Origin: an uncultured Coriobacteriia bacterium
Lineage (GTDB): Bacteria > Actinomycetota > Coriobacteriia > Coriobacteriales > Eggerthellaceae
Assembly (NCBI GenBank): GCA_949288145.1
Contig: CASEJD010000131.1
Coordinates: forward strand, 1-48,378
Direction: 5' to 3'
Length of the DNA stretch: 48,378 nt
Below are positions 25,551 to 36,070 of the stretch, piece by piece. Both the position numbers and the translations under genes were made by a program. How positions within the stretch are numbered: position 1 is the stretch's first letter; each line of letters begins with the position of its first letter. Below the pieces are notes generated by a model, which had not been told where the DNA came from, did not search any database, and was given only the letters and a program-made list of their open reading frames with translations.

Positions 25551-25991
25551 ATGTTCCGCCTTCGCATGGTGGGAAAGATCATCCGCCAGGCCGGCCTCGG
25601 CCACATCTCGCTCGTCTTCCTGCTCATATTCCTCGCATGCTCGGTGCTCATCTGGGCGCTCGACCCCGCCATCGGCACGTGGGGCGACTCCCTGTGGTTC
25701 TGCTTCCAGGCCGTCACCACCATTGGGTTCGGCGACGTGGTGGCCACCTCCCTTGCCGGACGGGTCGTCCTGGTGTGCCTGAGCATCGTGAGCGTGTTCT
25801 ATCTGGCCGTAGTGACCGGCGTCGTGGTGGCGTACTGCAACGAGCTCATCCGAGCGCAGGGCAACCGCAGCACGCTCAAGTTCCTGGACCAGCTCGAGCA
25901 CTTGGAAGAGCTCTCCCCCGACGAGCTCGCAGCGCTCTCCGCCCGAGCACGGGCGTTCCGCAAAAGCCATGGGCGCGAACGCGTGAGCTAA
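25551..25991 (+). CDS. Two-helix potassium channel
   Basis: A 146-residue ion channel subunit of the two-transmembrane (KcsA-like) class, presumably tetrameric in the cytoplasmic membrane. TM1 is about 17-37 (HISLVFLLIFLACSVLIWAL), the pore helix is 44-56 and the selectivity filter is TTIGFGD (56-62). That is a K+-type filter with Phe in place of Tyr. TM2 is about 69-97. The cytoplasmic tail (104-146) is helical and acidic, then basic. The ATG follows AGGAG by 5 nt; the frame extends to 25440 but the extra residues are Arg/His-rich and lack a ribosome site. No RCK or other ligand-binding domain is present. Confidence 0.9.
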   Translation: MFRLRMVGKIIRQAGLGHISLVFLLIFLACSVLIWALDPAIGTWGDSLWFCFQAVTTIGFGDVVATSLAGRVVLVCLSIVSVFYLAVVTGVVVAYCNELIRAQGNRSTLKFLDQLEHLEELSPDELAALSARARAFRKSHGRERVS

Positions 25992-26116
25992 TCGAGCCTC
26001 GGCAGCAAAGGCACGCCCACCGATCGCGGGGACGCGTTCGCGCTACGAGCGATTCGCACCGACCGCAGCCGTTCCCCCGTTCGAAACGCACGCGCGCCCT
26101 AAGCCCGAACGCACGA

Positions 26117-26154
26117 GGGCCGACCATGCTCGCACGGCATGGTCGGCCTTTCTC
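26117..26154 (+). terminator. Intrinsic terminator after the K+ channel
   Basis: Perfect stem GGCCGACCATG / CATGGTCGGCC (26119-26149), then TTTCT. The rest of the 25992-26254 gap shows nothing else recognisable. Confidence 0.8.
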
Positions 26155-26254
26155 ACGCGCGAACGGTCCCGTCCTACGGGTCGTTCGCGCTCCTCGCTCG
26201 CTTCAAGCGCCACGTCCCATCGGACGCCCGCCCAGCGCAGTGTTCAATGCGCCC

Positions 26255-28168
26255 TTACAGCGCGGCGGCGCGAATCTCCTCGACCAGCTTCTCCACCGGC
26301 CAGGAGCCCAGGTCGCCCTCGTGGCGGTCGCGGACGGACACGGTGCCGTTCTCGACCTCCTTGTCGCCCATGACGACCATGTGCGGGATCTTCTGGCTCT
26401 GTGCCTTCGCGATCTTCACGCGCATGGGCTCGTTCTGGTCGTACACCTCAACGCGGCCGCCGACGGCCTTCAGCTGCTTCACCAGGTCGGCAGCGGCCTC
26501 GGCATGGCGGTCGGCGATGGGCAGGATGGCCACCTGCACGGGAGCCAGCCACAACGGCAGCGCGCCGGCATAGTGCTCGATGAGGATGCCCAGGAAGCGC
26601 TCGATGGAGCCGAAGATGGCGCGGTGCAGCATCCACGGGCGCTCTTCGGTGTTGTCCTCGGTGCGGTACGTGAGGCCGAAGCGCTCGGGCATGTTGAAGT
26701 CAACCTGCACCGTGGAGCACTGCCACGTGCGGCCGATGGCGTCCTTCACCTTGATGTCGATCTTCGGGCCGTAGAAGGCACCGTCGCCCTCGTTGATGTC
26801 GTAAGCGAGGTCATGGCGCGCGCAGGCTTCCTTGAGCGCGTTGGTGGCGTGCTCCCACATGTCGTCCGTGCCGATGGACTTCTCCGGACGCGTGGAGATT
26901 TCCGCCGCGTACTCGAAGCCGAAGGTGGTCATGATGTGGTCAACCAAGTCAAGGATGGCGACGACCTCGTCCACCACCTGGTCGCGCGTGCAGAACACGT
27001 GCGCGTCGTCCTGCGTGAAGCCGCGGGCGCGCATGAGGCCGTGCACGACGCCGCTCATCTCGTGGCGATACACGGTGCCGAACTCGAAATAGCGCAGCGG
27101 CAGGTCGCGGTAGGAGTGGATGTCGTTCTTGTACAGCATCACGTGGCCCGGGCAGTTCATGGGCTTCACGCCGTACTCGGACAGGCGCGGGTGCTCCTCG
27201 TCGCCCTCGTTGATGTTGAAGAAGTACATGTTCTCCTTGTAGAAGCCGTAATGGCCCGAGGTCTTCCACACGTCGGCGTTGTAGATGTGCGGGGTGATGA
27301 CCTCTTCGTACCCGCGGTCGTACAGGTCGCGGCGCAGCCACTCCTGCATGATGCGGATGACGCGCGCGCCCTTCGGCAGGTACATGGGCAGGCCCACGCC
27401 CGCCATGGGATCCATCATGTAGATGCCCAGCTCGCGGCCCAACTTGCGATGGTCGCGTTTCTCGGCCTCTGCCAGGTTGTACAGGTGGGTCTCCAGGTCC
27501 TTCTTCTTGAAGAACGCGGTGCCGTAGACGCGCTGCAGCATCTCGCGCTCGGCGTCACCCTTCCAATAGGCGCCTGCCACTTTCATGAGCTTGAAGGCAC
27601 CAATCTTGCCGGCAGAGCACACGTGCGGGCCGGCGCAGAGGTCCACGAAGTCGCCGTGGCGGTACACGGTGATCTCCTCGTCCTCGGGCAGCTCGCGGAC
27701 GTGCTCCAGCTTGAAGCGCTGGTCGGCGAAGATCTCCTCGGCCTGCGCGCGGGTCACGACCTCGCGCACGAACGGCTCGTCGCGGTCGATAATCTTCTGC
27801 ATCTCGGCCTCGATGGCCTCGAAGTCATCCGTGGACAGGCTGCGGGACAGCTCGAAATCGTAGAAGAAGCCGTCCTCCGTCTCCGGGCCGAAGGCAATCT
27901 GCGCGCCCGGGAACAGGGTCTGCACGGCCTCGGCCATGACGTGCGCGCAGGAATGGCGCATGACGCCCAGGGCCTCGGGGCTCTTCTCGGTGATGATCTC
28001 CACGGTGGCGCCGTCATGCACCTCGGTGGTCAGATCGGCGAACGCGCCGTCGATCTTGCCGCAGAGCGCAGCCTTCGCCAGGCCCGCGCCGATGGAGGCG
28101 GCCACGTCACCAACCGTGGACCCAGCTTCCAGCTCGCGCTTCGAGCCGTCGGGGAGAATGATTTCCAT
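26255..28168 (-). CDS. thrS: Threonyl-tRNA synthetase
   Basis: A class II aminoacyl-tRNA synthetase charging tRNA-Thr, 637 residues with full domain order. The TGS domain is at 1-60, the editing domain carries HSCAH (72-76) and the later HGDFVDLCAGPHV zinc/editing motif, and the catalytic core has motif 2 YRHEMSGVVHGLMRARGFTQDDAH. The C-terminal anticodon-binding domain starts near residue 540 (APVQVAILPIADRH). The ATG at 28168 (MEIILPDGSKRE) follows AGAAAGGAA; an upstream in-frame start would add 12 residues not found in the family. No T-box is recognisable in the 28169-28256 leader, which holds only a GCGCGAGG/CCTCGCGC hairpin. Confidence 0.97.
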   Translation of the reverse strand: MEIILPDGSKRELEAGSTVGDVAASIGAGLAKAALCGKIDGAFADLTTEVHDGATVEIITEKSPEALGVMRHSCAHVMAEAVQTLFPGAQIAFGPETEDGFFYDFELSRSLSTDDFEAIEAEMQKIIDRDEPFVREVVTRAQAEEIFADQRFKLEHVRELPEDEEITVYRHGDFVDLCAGPHVCSAGKIGAFKLMKVAGAYWKGDAEREMLQRVYGTAFFKKKDLETHLYNLAEAEKRDHRKLGRELGIYMMDPMAGVGLPMYLPKGARVIRIMQEWLRRDLYDRGYEEVITPHIYNADVWKTSGHYGFYKENMYFFNINEGDEEHPRLSEYGVKPMNCPGHVMLYKNDIHSYRDLPLRYFEFGTVYRHEMSGVVHGLMRARGFTQDDAHVFCTRDQVVDEVVAILDLVDHIMTTFGFEYAAEISTRPEKSIGTDDMWEHATNALKEACARHDLAYDINEGDGAFYGPKIDIKVKDAIGRTWQCSTVQVDFNMPERFGLTYRTEDNTEERPWMLHRAIFGSIERFLGILIEHYAGALPLWLAPVQVAILPIADRHAEAAADLVKQLKAVGGRVEVYDQNEPMRVKIAKAQSQKIPHMVVMGDKEVENGTVSVRDRHEGDLGSWPVEKLVEEIRAAAL

Positions 28169-28256
28169 GTTCGTTCCTTTCTTGCGCCGGGCGGATACAA
28201 ACACGCCTGCGCGGTCGTCGCGCGAGGGCTTGCTCCTCGCGCACGGTCAAAATATG

Positions 28257-28285
28257 AAAAGGCCGCCGGAAAGTTCCAGGCGGCC
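28257..28285 (-). terminator. Intrinsic terminator after the zinc-ribbon gene
   Basis: Stem GGCCGCC / GGCGGCC followed on the minus strand by TTTTCATATTTT. It separates the zinc-ribbon gene from thrS, so thrS probably has its own promoter. Confidence 0.82.
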
Positions 28286-28296
28286 AGATCATCAGG

Positions 28297-28854
28297 TTAA
28301 CGCTCCTGCGCTCCCTCGTTCGAGGGCGCCGGACGTTGCTGCTGAGCAGGGGCCGCGCCGCGCGGCGCGGTAGTCAGACGCTGGTTGGGGTTCGGGCGGG
28401 CGCCCTGCACGGCACGACGGCGGGCACCGCCGACGGGCGTGGCGCAGTACGGGCACACCGTCCACGAAGGATCGAGTGCATGACCGCACGTGGGGCACAG
28501 GTTCTTCAGGCGCTGATGGCAGTTCGGGCAGATGATGTAGTCCGCCTCGACGGGATACCCGCACGTGGCGCACTCACCGTACTGCATGAGCTGACGCTGC
28601 TTGAGCGCGACCTCCAGCTCCTGCTCGTCCTTGTCGATCTGCAGCAGCGGCGGGCGCATGAGCAGGTAGGCGATCACGCCCACGAGCGGAATGAGGGCAA
28701 CGATAGCCCAGATGAACCACACCGTGCCACGACGGTACGCGTCGCGCACGACCCACACGATGGACAGCACGTACAGGATGACGAGCAGCGCGATGATGGC
28801 CACCGAGGCGGTCTGCATCTGGGGCGTCCACAGTTGGGACATCAATTCACTCAT
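28297..28854 (-). CDS. Membrane protein with PLDc_N-like helices and double zinc ribbon
   Basis: A 185-residue protein. Two transmembrane helices (about 16-36 and 43-66) surround WVVRDAYRRGT and PLVGVIAYLLMRPP, the pattern of the phospholipase-D N-terminal membrane domain. An amphipathic Glu/Lys/Gln-rich stretch and two zinc ribbons follow, CATCGYP..CPNC and CPTCGHA..CPYC, of the DZANK type. The tail is Pro/Ala/Gln-rich and disordered. The ATG at 28854 has AAGGA 8 nt upstream. No catalytic HKD motif is present, so it is not an enzyme of that family. A membrane-tethered, metal-binding scaffold is the most that can be said. Confidence 0.85.
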   Translation of the reverse strand: MSELMSQLWTPQMQTASVAIIALLVILYVLSIVWVVRDAYRRGTVWFIWAIVALIPLVGVIAYLLMRPPLLQIDKDEQELEVALKQRQLMQYGECATCGYPVEADYIICPNCHQRLKNLCPTCGHALDPSWTVCPYCATPVGGARRRAVQGARPNPNQRLTTAPRGAAPAQQQRPAPSNEGAQER

Positions 28855-29076
28855 TTCGAATTCCTTACGTCGCTTCAACTGGCGCCAAAGACGCCGTCCG
28901 CTTCAAGCCCGCTTTCAACGGGCCAGTGTGCCATTGTAGCAAAGATGAGCGCCCCGGCAAAACGAGCGCGCTTCAGCCTGCAGTGGAAGCAAGGCGAAAA
29001 CCCCTCGTCGCGCACGTGCCAGCCCAGAACGCACGCGGGGCGCGAGCATGCGCCCGCGCCCCGCCGTTCCATCTGC

Positions 29077-31743
29077 CTAGCCCAGGGAGGCCAGCTGCGC
29101 CTCGACCAAGGCCAGCTTCTCGGCCAGCTCGTCGCGCTTGGCCGTGTCCTTCTCCACGATCTCAGGCTTCGCCTTCGCCAGGAAGCCCGGGTTGGAGAGC
29201 TTCTTCTCCAGCTTCGCCACGTCGGCGGACAGCGTCTTCTGCTCCTTCTGCAGGCGAGCGCGCTCGGCGTCGAAGTCCACCAGACCGGAGAGCTTCACGT
29301 ACGCCTCGACGCCTGCGCCGAGCACGACGGCGGACTCGGCCGGCTTCTCGGCGTCCGCGCCGATCTCAAGCTCGTCCAGGTTCGCCATGGACGCGAGCAG
29401 GCCGCGCTGCTCCTCGAGCAGGGCGGCGTCGGCGCCGGAGGCCTTCACCACGGCAGAGAGCGCCTGCTTCGGCGAGATGCCGTAGCGTGCGCGCGTGGAG
29501 CGGATGCCCGACACCACCTCAGTCACCATCTGGATGGCACGCTCGGCATCGGCGTCCACGTAGCGGGACAGCGCTTCGGCGTCCGGCCAGGCAGCCACGA
29601 TCAGGTACGGCGCGTCCTTCTCGCACGGGAGCTCCTGGTAGATCTCCTCGGTGACGAACGGCATGATCGGGTGCAGCAGGCGCAGGGCCTGGTCGAGCAC
29701 GAACACGAGGTTGCGCTGGCACGCCAGGCGGTCAGCCGCGTCGTCAGAGGACAGGCGGCTCTTCGAGAACTCGATGTACCAGTCGCAGAACTCGTTCCAG
29801 AAGAAGCCGTACAGCTCGCGCGTGATCTCGCCGAACTCATAGCGGGTGAAGCAGTCGTCCACGCGCGCCACCAGGCCGGCCAGGCGCGAGAAAATCCACT
29901 TGTCGGCCGGCGTGGTGGGCTCGGGCGCGCCGGGCTCGTAGCCGTCAAGGTGCATCATGACGAAGCGCGCGGCGTTGCGGATCTTGTTCGCGAAGTTGCG
30001 GCTGCTCTCCAGCTTCGCCTCGTTGAACTTGAGGTCCTGGGCGCCCGTCACCTGCATGAGCAGGCCGAAGCGCATGCCGTCGGCTCCGTAGTCCTTCATG
30101 AGGCGCAGCGGGTCGACGCCGTTGCCACGGCTCTTGCTCATGGGCTTGCCGTCGGCGGCCATGACCGTCGGGTGGATGATCACGTCATGGAACGGGATCT
30201 CCTTGCAGCAGTACATGGACGCCATGACCATGCGGGCGACCCACAGGCCCATGATGTCACGCGCGGTGGCGAGCACCTGCGTGGGGTACGCCTCCTTGAT
30301 CTCAGGGGCGTCCATGCCATCCTCGGTCCAGCCCATCGTGGCGAAGGGCCACAGCTGGCTCGAGAACCACGTGTCCAGCACGTCCTCGTCCTGGCGCACC
30401 TTCGCGCCGCACTTCGGGCAGGTCTCCACGTCCTCCACGGACGCGTCCTCCCAGCCGCACTCGTCGCAGTAGAACATCGGGATGCGGTGGCCCCACCACA
30501 GCTGGCGGGAGATGCACCAGTCTTTCAGGTTCTCCATCCAGTCCAGGTAGACCTGGGACCAGCGCTCCGGGTAGAACTTAATCTGGCCGTCGCGGACGAC
30601 GCGGGACGCGTCCTCCTTCAGGCCGTCGACCGCCACGAACCACTGCTCGGACAGCCACGGCTCAAGCTTGGTGTGGCAGCGGTAGCACGTCATGACGGAG
30701 TGGTCGTGGTCCTCCACGTGGTCGAGCAGGCCCAGGCGCTCGAACTCGGCGATGACGGCCTCGCGGCACTCGTCGCGGTCCAATCCGGTGAACTTCCCGT
30801 AGCCCTCGACGACGTGCGCCGTCTCGTCGAAGATGTTGATCTTCGGCAGGTCGTGCGCCTCGCCCATGGCCCAGTCGTTCGGGTCGTGAGCCGGCGTCAC
30901 CTTGACGAAGCCGGTGCCGAACTCGGGGTCGACGTGGTAGTCCTCGAAGATGGGGATCTCGCGGCCGACGATGGGCAGCTTCACGGTCTTGCCCACCAGC
31001 GCGCGCTTCCCAGGGTCCTTCGGGCTCACGGCGACGCCGGTGTCGCCCAGCATGGTCTCAGGGCGCGTGGTGGCCACGGTGATGTACTCCACGCCGTCGA
31101 CCGGCTCGGTCAGCGGGTAGCGCAGGTACCACAGGTGGCCCGCCTCGTCCACGTACTCAGCCTCGTCGTCGGAGATGGAGGTGGTGCAGTGCGGGCACCA
31201 GTTCACGATGCGCTTGCCCTTGTAGATGAGGTCGTCGTGGTACCAGTCAACGAACAGGCGGCGGACCGCCTTGACGTAGTCGGGGTCCAGGGTGAAGTGC
31301 TCGTCGTCGTAATCGCACGAGCAGCCCATGCCGCGGATCTGGCTCACGATGGTGGTGCCGTAGTCGCGGCGCCAGTCATAGCAGGCCTCGATGAACTTCT
31401 CGCGGCCGATCTCCAGGCGGGAGATGCCCTCCTCCGCCAGCTTCTTGTCCACCTTCGTCTGCGTGGAGATGCCGGCGTGGTCCGTGCCGAGGATCCAGCG
31501 CGTGCGGTAGCCCTGCATGCGCGCATGGCGGATGCAGGTGTCCTGGATGGTGTCGTCCAGGGCATGGCCCATGTGCAGGACGCCGGTGATGTTCGGCGGC
31601 GGGATGGTGATGGTGTAGCAGTCGTTGGCGTGCTTGCCGAAGCCCGCGCCGCGATGGAAGTACCCGTTCTCGTACCAGGCGTCCATCAGCGGCTTCTCGT
31701 GGGCCGCGAAGTCGTAGTCGACCTTCTTCTTCTGTTCGCTCAC
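29077..31743 (-). CDS. valS: Valyl-tRNA synthetase
   Basis: A class I synthetase charging tRNA-Val, 888 residues. The signature HIGH motif is HMGH (57-60) in [15 protein letters not shown], and KMSKS appears as [13 protein letters not shown]. The central editing domain is present (about 180-340; [12 protein letters not shown]), and a four-Cys zinc knuckle (CDECGWE..CPKCGAK) is inserted before the KMSKS half. The C-terminus is the family's coiled-coil arm (about 825-888, [19 protein letters not shown]). It starts at GTG 31743 behind GAGGAGAGAAG. The leader has a GCGGCC/GGCCGC hairpin (31763-31778). Confidence 0.97.
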   Translation of the reverse strand: MSEQKKKVDYDFAAHEKPLMDAWYENGYFHRGAGFGKHANDCYTITIPPPNITGVLHMGHALDDTIQDTCIRHARMQGYRTRWILGTDHAGISTQTKVDKKLAEEGISRLEIGREKFIEACYDWRRDYGTTIVSQIRGMGCSCDYDDEHFTLDPDYVKAVRRLFVDWYHDDLIYKGKRIVNWCPHCTTSISDDEAEYVDEAGHLWYLRYPLTEPVDGVEYITVATTRPETMLGDTGVAVSPKDPGKRALVGKTVKLPIVGREIPIFEDYHVDPEFGTGFVKVTPAHDPNDWAMGEAHDLPKINIFDETAHVVEGYGKFTGLDRDECREAVIAEFERLGLLDHVEDHDHSVMTCYRCHTKLEPWLSEQWFVAVDGLKEDASRVVRDGQIKFYPERWSQVYLDWMENLKDWCISRQLWWGHRIPMFYCDECGWEDASVEDVETCPKCGAKVRQDEDVLDTWFSSQLWPFATMGWTEDGMDAPEIKEAYPTQVLATARDIMGLWVARMVMASMYCCKEIPFHDVIIHPTVMAADGKPMSKSRGNGVDPLRLMKDYGADGMRFGLLMQVTGAQDLKFNEAKLESSRNFANKIRNAARFVMMHLDGYEPGAPEPTTPADKWIFSRLAGLVARVDDCFTRYEFGEITRELYGFFWNEFCDWYIEFSKSRLSSDDAADRLACQRNLVFVLDQALRLLHPIMPFVTEEIYQELPCEKDAPYLIVAAWPDAEALSRYVDADAERAIQMVTEVVSGIRSTRARYGISPKQALSAVVKASGADAALLEEQRGLLASMANLDELEIGADAEKPAESAVVLGAGVEAYVKLSGLVDFDAERARLQKEQKTLSADVAKLEKKLSNPGFLAKAKPEIVEKDTAKRDELAEKLALVEAQLASLG

Positions 31744-31787
31744 GGTCTTCTCTCCTCAGCCTGCGGCCTTTCGGCCGCCCTGCAGTC

Positions 31788-31817
31788 CAAAGCCGCCCAG
31801 CGTGCGCCAGGCGGCTT
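31788..31817 (-). terminator. Terminator-like hairpin between clpX and valS
   Basis: Stem AAGCCGCC / GGCGGCTT followed on the minus strand by only TTTGG, so termination may be partial and valS could receive read-through from clpPX. Confidence 0.5.
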
Positions 31818-31851
31818 GTATACCTTGTTCGCGCCCTCAGGCGCGCTCACA

Positions 31852-33252
<1,401 letters not shown>

Positions 33253-33885
33253 TTAGTCTTCCTTCTTCTCGTCGGCGCCGGCGAAGCGCGAGGTGGTGAT
33301 CTTGTCGACCAGGCCGTACGCCTGCGCCTGCTCGGCGGTCATGAAGTTGTCGCGCTCGGTGTCGCGCTGGATGGTGTCGAGGTCCTGGCCGGTGTTCTTG
33401 GCGAGGATCTCGTTCAAGCGCTGGCGCGTCTCGAGCATGAACTGGGCCATGATGGCGATCTCGGTCTGCTGGCCCTGAGCGCCGCCGGAAGGCTGATGAA
33501 TCATCACCATGGAGTTCGGCAGCGCGAAGCGCTTGCCCTTGGCGCCGGCGGACAGCAGCACGGCGGCCATGGAGGCGCACTCGCCGATGCAGATGGTCGA
33601 CACGTCGGGCTTGATGAAGTTCATGGTGTCGAGGATGGCAAGGCCCGCCGTCACCGAGCCGCCCGGGGAGTTGATGTAGAGCGAGATGTCCTTCTCGTTG
33701 TCCACGGACTCGAGGTGCAGCAGCTGCGCGACCACGGAGTTCGCCACCTGGTCGTCGATCTGCTCGCCCAGGAAGATGATGCGCTCGTTGAGCAGGCGAG
33801 AGTAGATGTCGAAGCTGCGCTCGCCGCGCGGCGACTGCTCGATGACGTACGGAATGAGCGCCGATTGTGCTTGGTTTCCGATCAT
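33253..33885 (-). CDS. clpP: ATP-dependent Clp protease proteolytic subunit ClpP
   Basis: A serine protease forming the barrel of ClpXP, 210 residues. The catalytic triad is S105 (GECAS), H130 (MIHQPSG) and D179 (TERDNFM), with the same residue spacing as E. coli ClpP. N-terminal propeptide-like residues precede the conserved ERIIFLG. The ATG at 33885 ([14 protein letters not shown]) is chosen for its TTGAGG site 7 nt upstream; an in-frame upstream start at 33969 would add 28 residues unlike the family. It lies 147 nt after tig and is followed without a gap by clpX, a common tig-clpP-clpX order. Confidence 0.96.
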   Translation of the reverse strand: MIGNQAQSALIPYVIEQSPRGERSFDIYSRLLNERIIFLGEQIDDQVANSVVAQLLHLESVDNEKDISLYINSPGGSVTAGLAILDTMNFIKPDVSTICIGECASMAAVLLSAGAKGKRFALPNSMVMIHQPSGGAQGQQTEIAIMAQFMLETRQRLNEILAKNTGQDLDTIQRDTERDNFMTAEQAQAYGLVDKITTSRFAGADEKKED

Positions 33886-33901
33886 GATGTGCCTCAATTC
33901 T

Positions 33902-33927
33902 CGAGCGGGCCCGTTCTGGGCCCGCTC
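33902..33927 (-). promoter_or_regulatory. Strong stem-loop in the clpP leader
   Basis: Perfect 10-bp stem GAGCGGGCCC / GGGCCCGCTC with a 5-nt loop, ending 16 nt upstream of the clpP start and lacking a U-tract. It may be an attenuator, RNA-processing site or mRNA-stabilising element between tig and clpP. Confidence 0.5.
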
Positions 33928-34032
33928 GTACTCGTCGTATTCTTGTGTGCCCGCGACGAAATCGCGCACGCCGGCGTCACCTTCGCCGCCGCAAGGCTCC
34001 TGCCTCGCAGCCGCGGAATAGCGCCTAGCGGG

Positions 34033-35373
34033 CTATTTCTCGTCAGCGGCGTCCTCGTCCTCAGCGCGCTCGGTCACGATGGCGGAGTCCATGATCTCCA
34101 TGACCGCGCGGGTGCGCTTGATGGAGCGGCGCAGCGTGTGCAGCTGGCCGTTCTCACGCCACTCGGCTTCCATGGCCTTCGGGTCCTTCGCGCCGGACTT
34201 CACGAACTCCTCGGAGATCTCCTCGTCGGTGATGGTGCAGTCCGCATGGCGGGCCCATGCGTCAAGGGCGGCGTCCTGGGTGGCCACGTCGCGCGCCTGC
34301 TTCTTGATGTCCTCCTTGAACTGGTCGGAGGTCAGGCCCTGGCTCTGCAAGTAGAAGTCGAAGGTCAGGCCCTGCTGCTGCAGCTGCTGGAAGAAGCTCT
34401 GGAGCAGCATGCGCTCCTCTTCCTCCACGATGTTGTCCGGCACCTCGCCCTCGAGGCGCTCCTGCAGCGCGTAGAGGCACTCGGTCTCCTTCAGGCGCGG
34501 CAGCATGTCCTTCTTCTGGTTGGAGATGGAGGTCTTCACGTTGTCCATGAGATCCTCGAGGCTCTTGAAGCCGAGGGTCTCGGTGGCGAACTTCTCGTCG
34601 ACCTCGGGCAGGATCTTCTTCTTAAGGACGTTCACGGTGACGTCGAAGGAGACCTCGCCGGCCTTGTCGCCCAGGCCCTGGCCCATCATGGACGGCTCGG
34701 CGGCCATGTCCACGGTGAACTGCTTGCTCTCGCCCTTCTTCAGGCCCATGATCTCGGCGTCGAAGGCTGCCGGGAAGATGCCCTTGCCGATCTCATAGAT
34801 GCGGCCTTCGGCGGAGAGGGACTCAATCTCGGCGCCCTCGGCGTCGGTGGCCTTGACGTTCATGTCCAGGAAGCTGCCGTCCTTCACCTTGGTGTTGGCC
34901 GGAGCGTCCTTGAAGTCGTAGTAATACTCGCGCAGCTGCTCGAGCTGGTCGTCGATCTCCTTCTGGGTGGCCTCCTCGGCGGGAAGCTTGACCTCGACGG
35001 GCTCGTAGCTGGACAGCTCGAACTCGGGGGACACGGAGACGACCACGTCGTAGACCAGGTCCTCGTGCTCCTTGACGATGAGGTCCTCGTCCGTGAACTC
35101 AGGACGGCCGACCACGAACAGGTCCTCGGCGTCGATGGCCAGCGGGTAGGTCTCGTTCACGAGCTCCTCGGTGACGGTGGCGACGACGGCCTGGGCGCCC
35201 AGCGCGTTGTCGATGATCGGACGCGGGGCCTTGCCCGGGCGGAAGCCGGGGAAACGATACTTCTTCGCGAAGTCCTTGTAGGTCTTGTTGATGCGCGCGT
35301 CAACGTCGGCGGCCTCGACGGTGACCGTCAGCTTGACCTGATTGTCCTGCAGGGCTTCAATTTGGGTTTTCAA
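34033..35373 (-). CDS. tig: Trigger factor chaperone
   Basis: The ribosome-bound folding chaperone with peptidyl-prolyl isomerase activity, 446 residues. The N-terminal ribosome-binding domain has the signature loop FPGFRPGKAP. The FKBP-like domain follows (about 155-245) and the long helical chaperone arms extend to an acidic C-terminus. The start is a TTG at 35373 (reading M-KTQIEALQ), fixed by GGAGG seven bases upstream. The open frame continues into the tRNA-Leu gene upstream, but that part is not coding. The gene begins only 44 nt after the tRNA-Leu 3' end. Confidence 0.96.
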   Translation of the reverse strand: MKTQIEALQDNQVKLTVTVEAADVDARINKTYKDFAKKYRFPGFRPGKAPRPIIDNALGAQAVVATVTEELVNETYPLAIDAEDLFVVGRPEFTDEDLIVKEHEDLVYDVVVSVSPEFELSSYEPVEVKLPAEEATQKEIDDQLEQLREYYYDFKDAPANTKVKDGSFLDMNVKATDAEGAEIESLSAEGRIYEIGKGIFPAAFDAEIMGLKKGESKQFTVDMAAEPSMMGQGLGDKAGEVSFDVTVNVLKKKILPEVDEKFATETLGFKSLEDLMDNVKTSISNQKKDMLPRLKETECLYALQERLEGEVPDNIVEEEERMLLQSFFQQLQQQGLTFDFYLQSQGLTSDQFKEDIKKQARDVATQDAALDAWARHADCTITDEEISEEFVKSGAKDPKAMEAEWRENGQLHTLRRSIKRTRAVMEIMDSAIVTERAEDEDAADEK

Positions 35374-35417
35374 CGTATGTCCTCCATCTAACGTTCTCGC
35401 CGCGCATGCCGGAGCGC

Positions 35418-35502
35418 TGGTGCGGGTGAAAGGACTTGAACCTTCACGGGTTTCCCCACCAGAACCTAAATCTGGCGCGTCTGCCAATTCCGCCACACCC
35501 GC
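35418..35502 (-). tRNA. tRNA-Leu (anticodon UAG)
   Basis: Starts GCGGGTG and ends CACCCGCACCA, with CCA encoded. The anticodon stem CCAGA/TCTGG encloses TTTAGGT, giving UAG. The D-arm and T-arm (GGTTCAAGTCC) are intact, with the extra arm typical of Leu. It lies directly upstream of tig. Confidence 0.95.
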
Positions 35503-35601
35503 AGAGCATGCAGCATGCCCTCTCGGGCAGTAACTTGCCTATCATAGCAAAAGAGATTCCGAATGTGCAGTTGTGAAGAACGAGTGTACGCGATGAGATT
35601 G

Positions 35602-35695
35602 GGTTCGAGTCCCCGACGCGCGCTGATCATCCTCTAGCAACAAAAAAGCCCCAATACTGGGGCTTCAATCTTTCATGGTGGACCGTCGGGGACTC
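35602..35695. repeat. Truncated tRNA-Lys duplication unit (copy 1)
   Basis: Plus-strand T-arm fragment GGTTCGAGTCCCCGACG (35602-35618), a terminator (35642-35665), then 35676-35695. The last segment is identical to the final 20 nt of the tRNA-Lys gene, CCA included, but is cut off there. The second copy (35803-35905) ends in the intact tRNA-Lys. Confidence 0.8.
35642..35665 (-). terminator. Intrinsic terminator in duplication copy 1
   Basis: AAGCCCC / GGGGCTT stem followed on the minus strand by TTTTTT. It would act as a second stop for tRNA-Lys transcripts. Confidence 0.8.
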
Positions 35696-35802
35696 CCGCG
35701 TCCGCTTTCGGCGGACGCTCGACCCCTCCCTCGCAGGCTCGGTCGGGCGAAATCCTAAAACATGCCCACTGGGCAGTTTTCTTAACGGATTTCCACCTCA
35801 TC

Positions 35803-35905
35803 GGTTCGAGTCCCCGACGTCGTGCTTGGAGAAATCACCCGAACACAAAAAAGCCCCTGAATCGGGGCTTCGATCTTTCATGGTGGACCGTCGGGGACTC
35901 GAACC
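35803..35905. repeat. Duplication unit copy 2, abutting intact tRNA-Lys
   Basis: GGTTCGAGTCCCCGACG (35803-35819) and its exact reverse complement (35889-35905, the tRNA-Lys T-arm) form 17-bp inverted arms around a terminator. The unit parallels copy 1 at 35602-35695, including a shared CTTTCATGGTGGACCG run. Confidence 0.8.
35847..35870 (-). terminator. Intrinsic terminator of the tRNA-His/tRNA-Lys operon
   Basis: AGCCCC / GGGGCT stem followed by TTTTTT on the minus strand, just after tRNA-Lys. Confidence 0.85.
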
Positions 35906-35956
35906 CCGGACCTTGGGATTAAGAGTCCCCTGCTCTACCAACTAAGCTAACGGTCC
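35881..35956 (-). tRNA. tRNA-Lys (anticodon CUU)
   Basis: Starts GGACCGT and ends ACGGTCCACCA. The anticodon loop CTCTTAA gives CUU, and the T-arm is GGGGTTCGAGTCCCC. 76 nt with CCA encoded. It is second in an operon with tRNA-His. Confidence 0.95.
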
Positions 35957-35977
35957 AAGAAGTATCGTCTCGCGCGC

Positions 35978-36055
35978 TGGGGTGGGTAATCGGACTCGAA
36001 CCGACGACCTCCAGAGCCACAATCTGGCGTTCTAGCCAACTGAACTATACCCACC
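35978..36055 (-). tRNA. tRNA-His (anticodon GUG)
   Basis: Has the extra 5' G opposite C73 that marks tRNA-His (GGTGGGTA...TACCCACCCCA). The anticodon loop TTGTGGC gives GUG. CCA is encoded. Confidence 0.95.
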
Positions 36056-36070
36056 AAGGCACGAACGAGA

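Larger units (their letters stand above)
35503..35880. other. Gene-free stretch with tRNA fragments and terminators
   Basis: No coding gene. It contains two copies of a unit made of a tRNA T-arm fragment (plus strand), a hairpin terminator and part of a tRNA-Lys 3' end (minus strand). It also has a strong hairpin AAAACATGCCC / GGGCAGTTTT (about 35758-35781). It looks like scarred sequence around the tRNA genes. Confidence 0.6.

Noticed and set aside
26255-31851. T-box riboswitches before thrS and valS
   Set aside because: The leaders are short and lack the conserved T-box AGGGTGGNACCGCG element and antiterminator; only simple hairpins are present.
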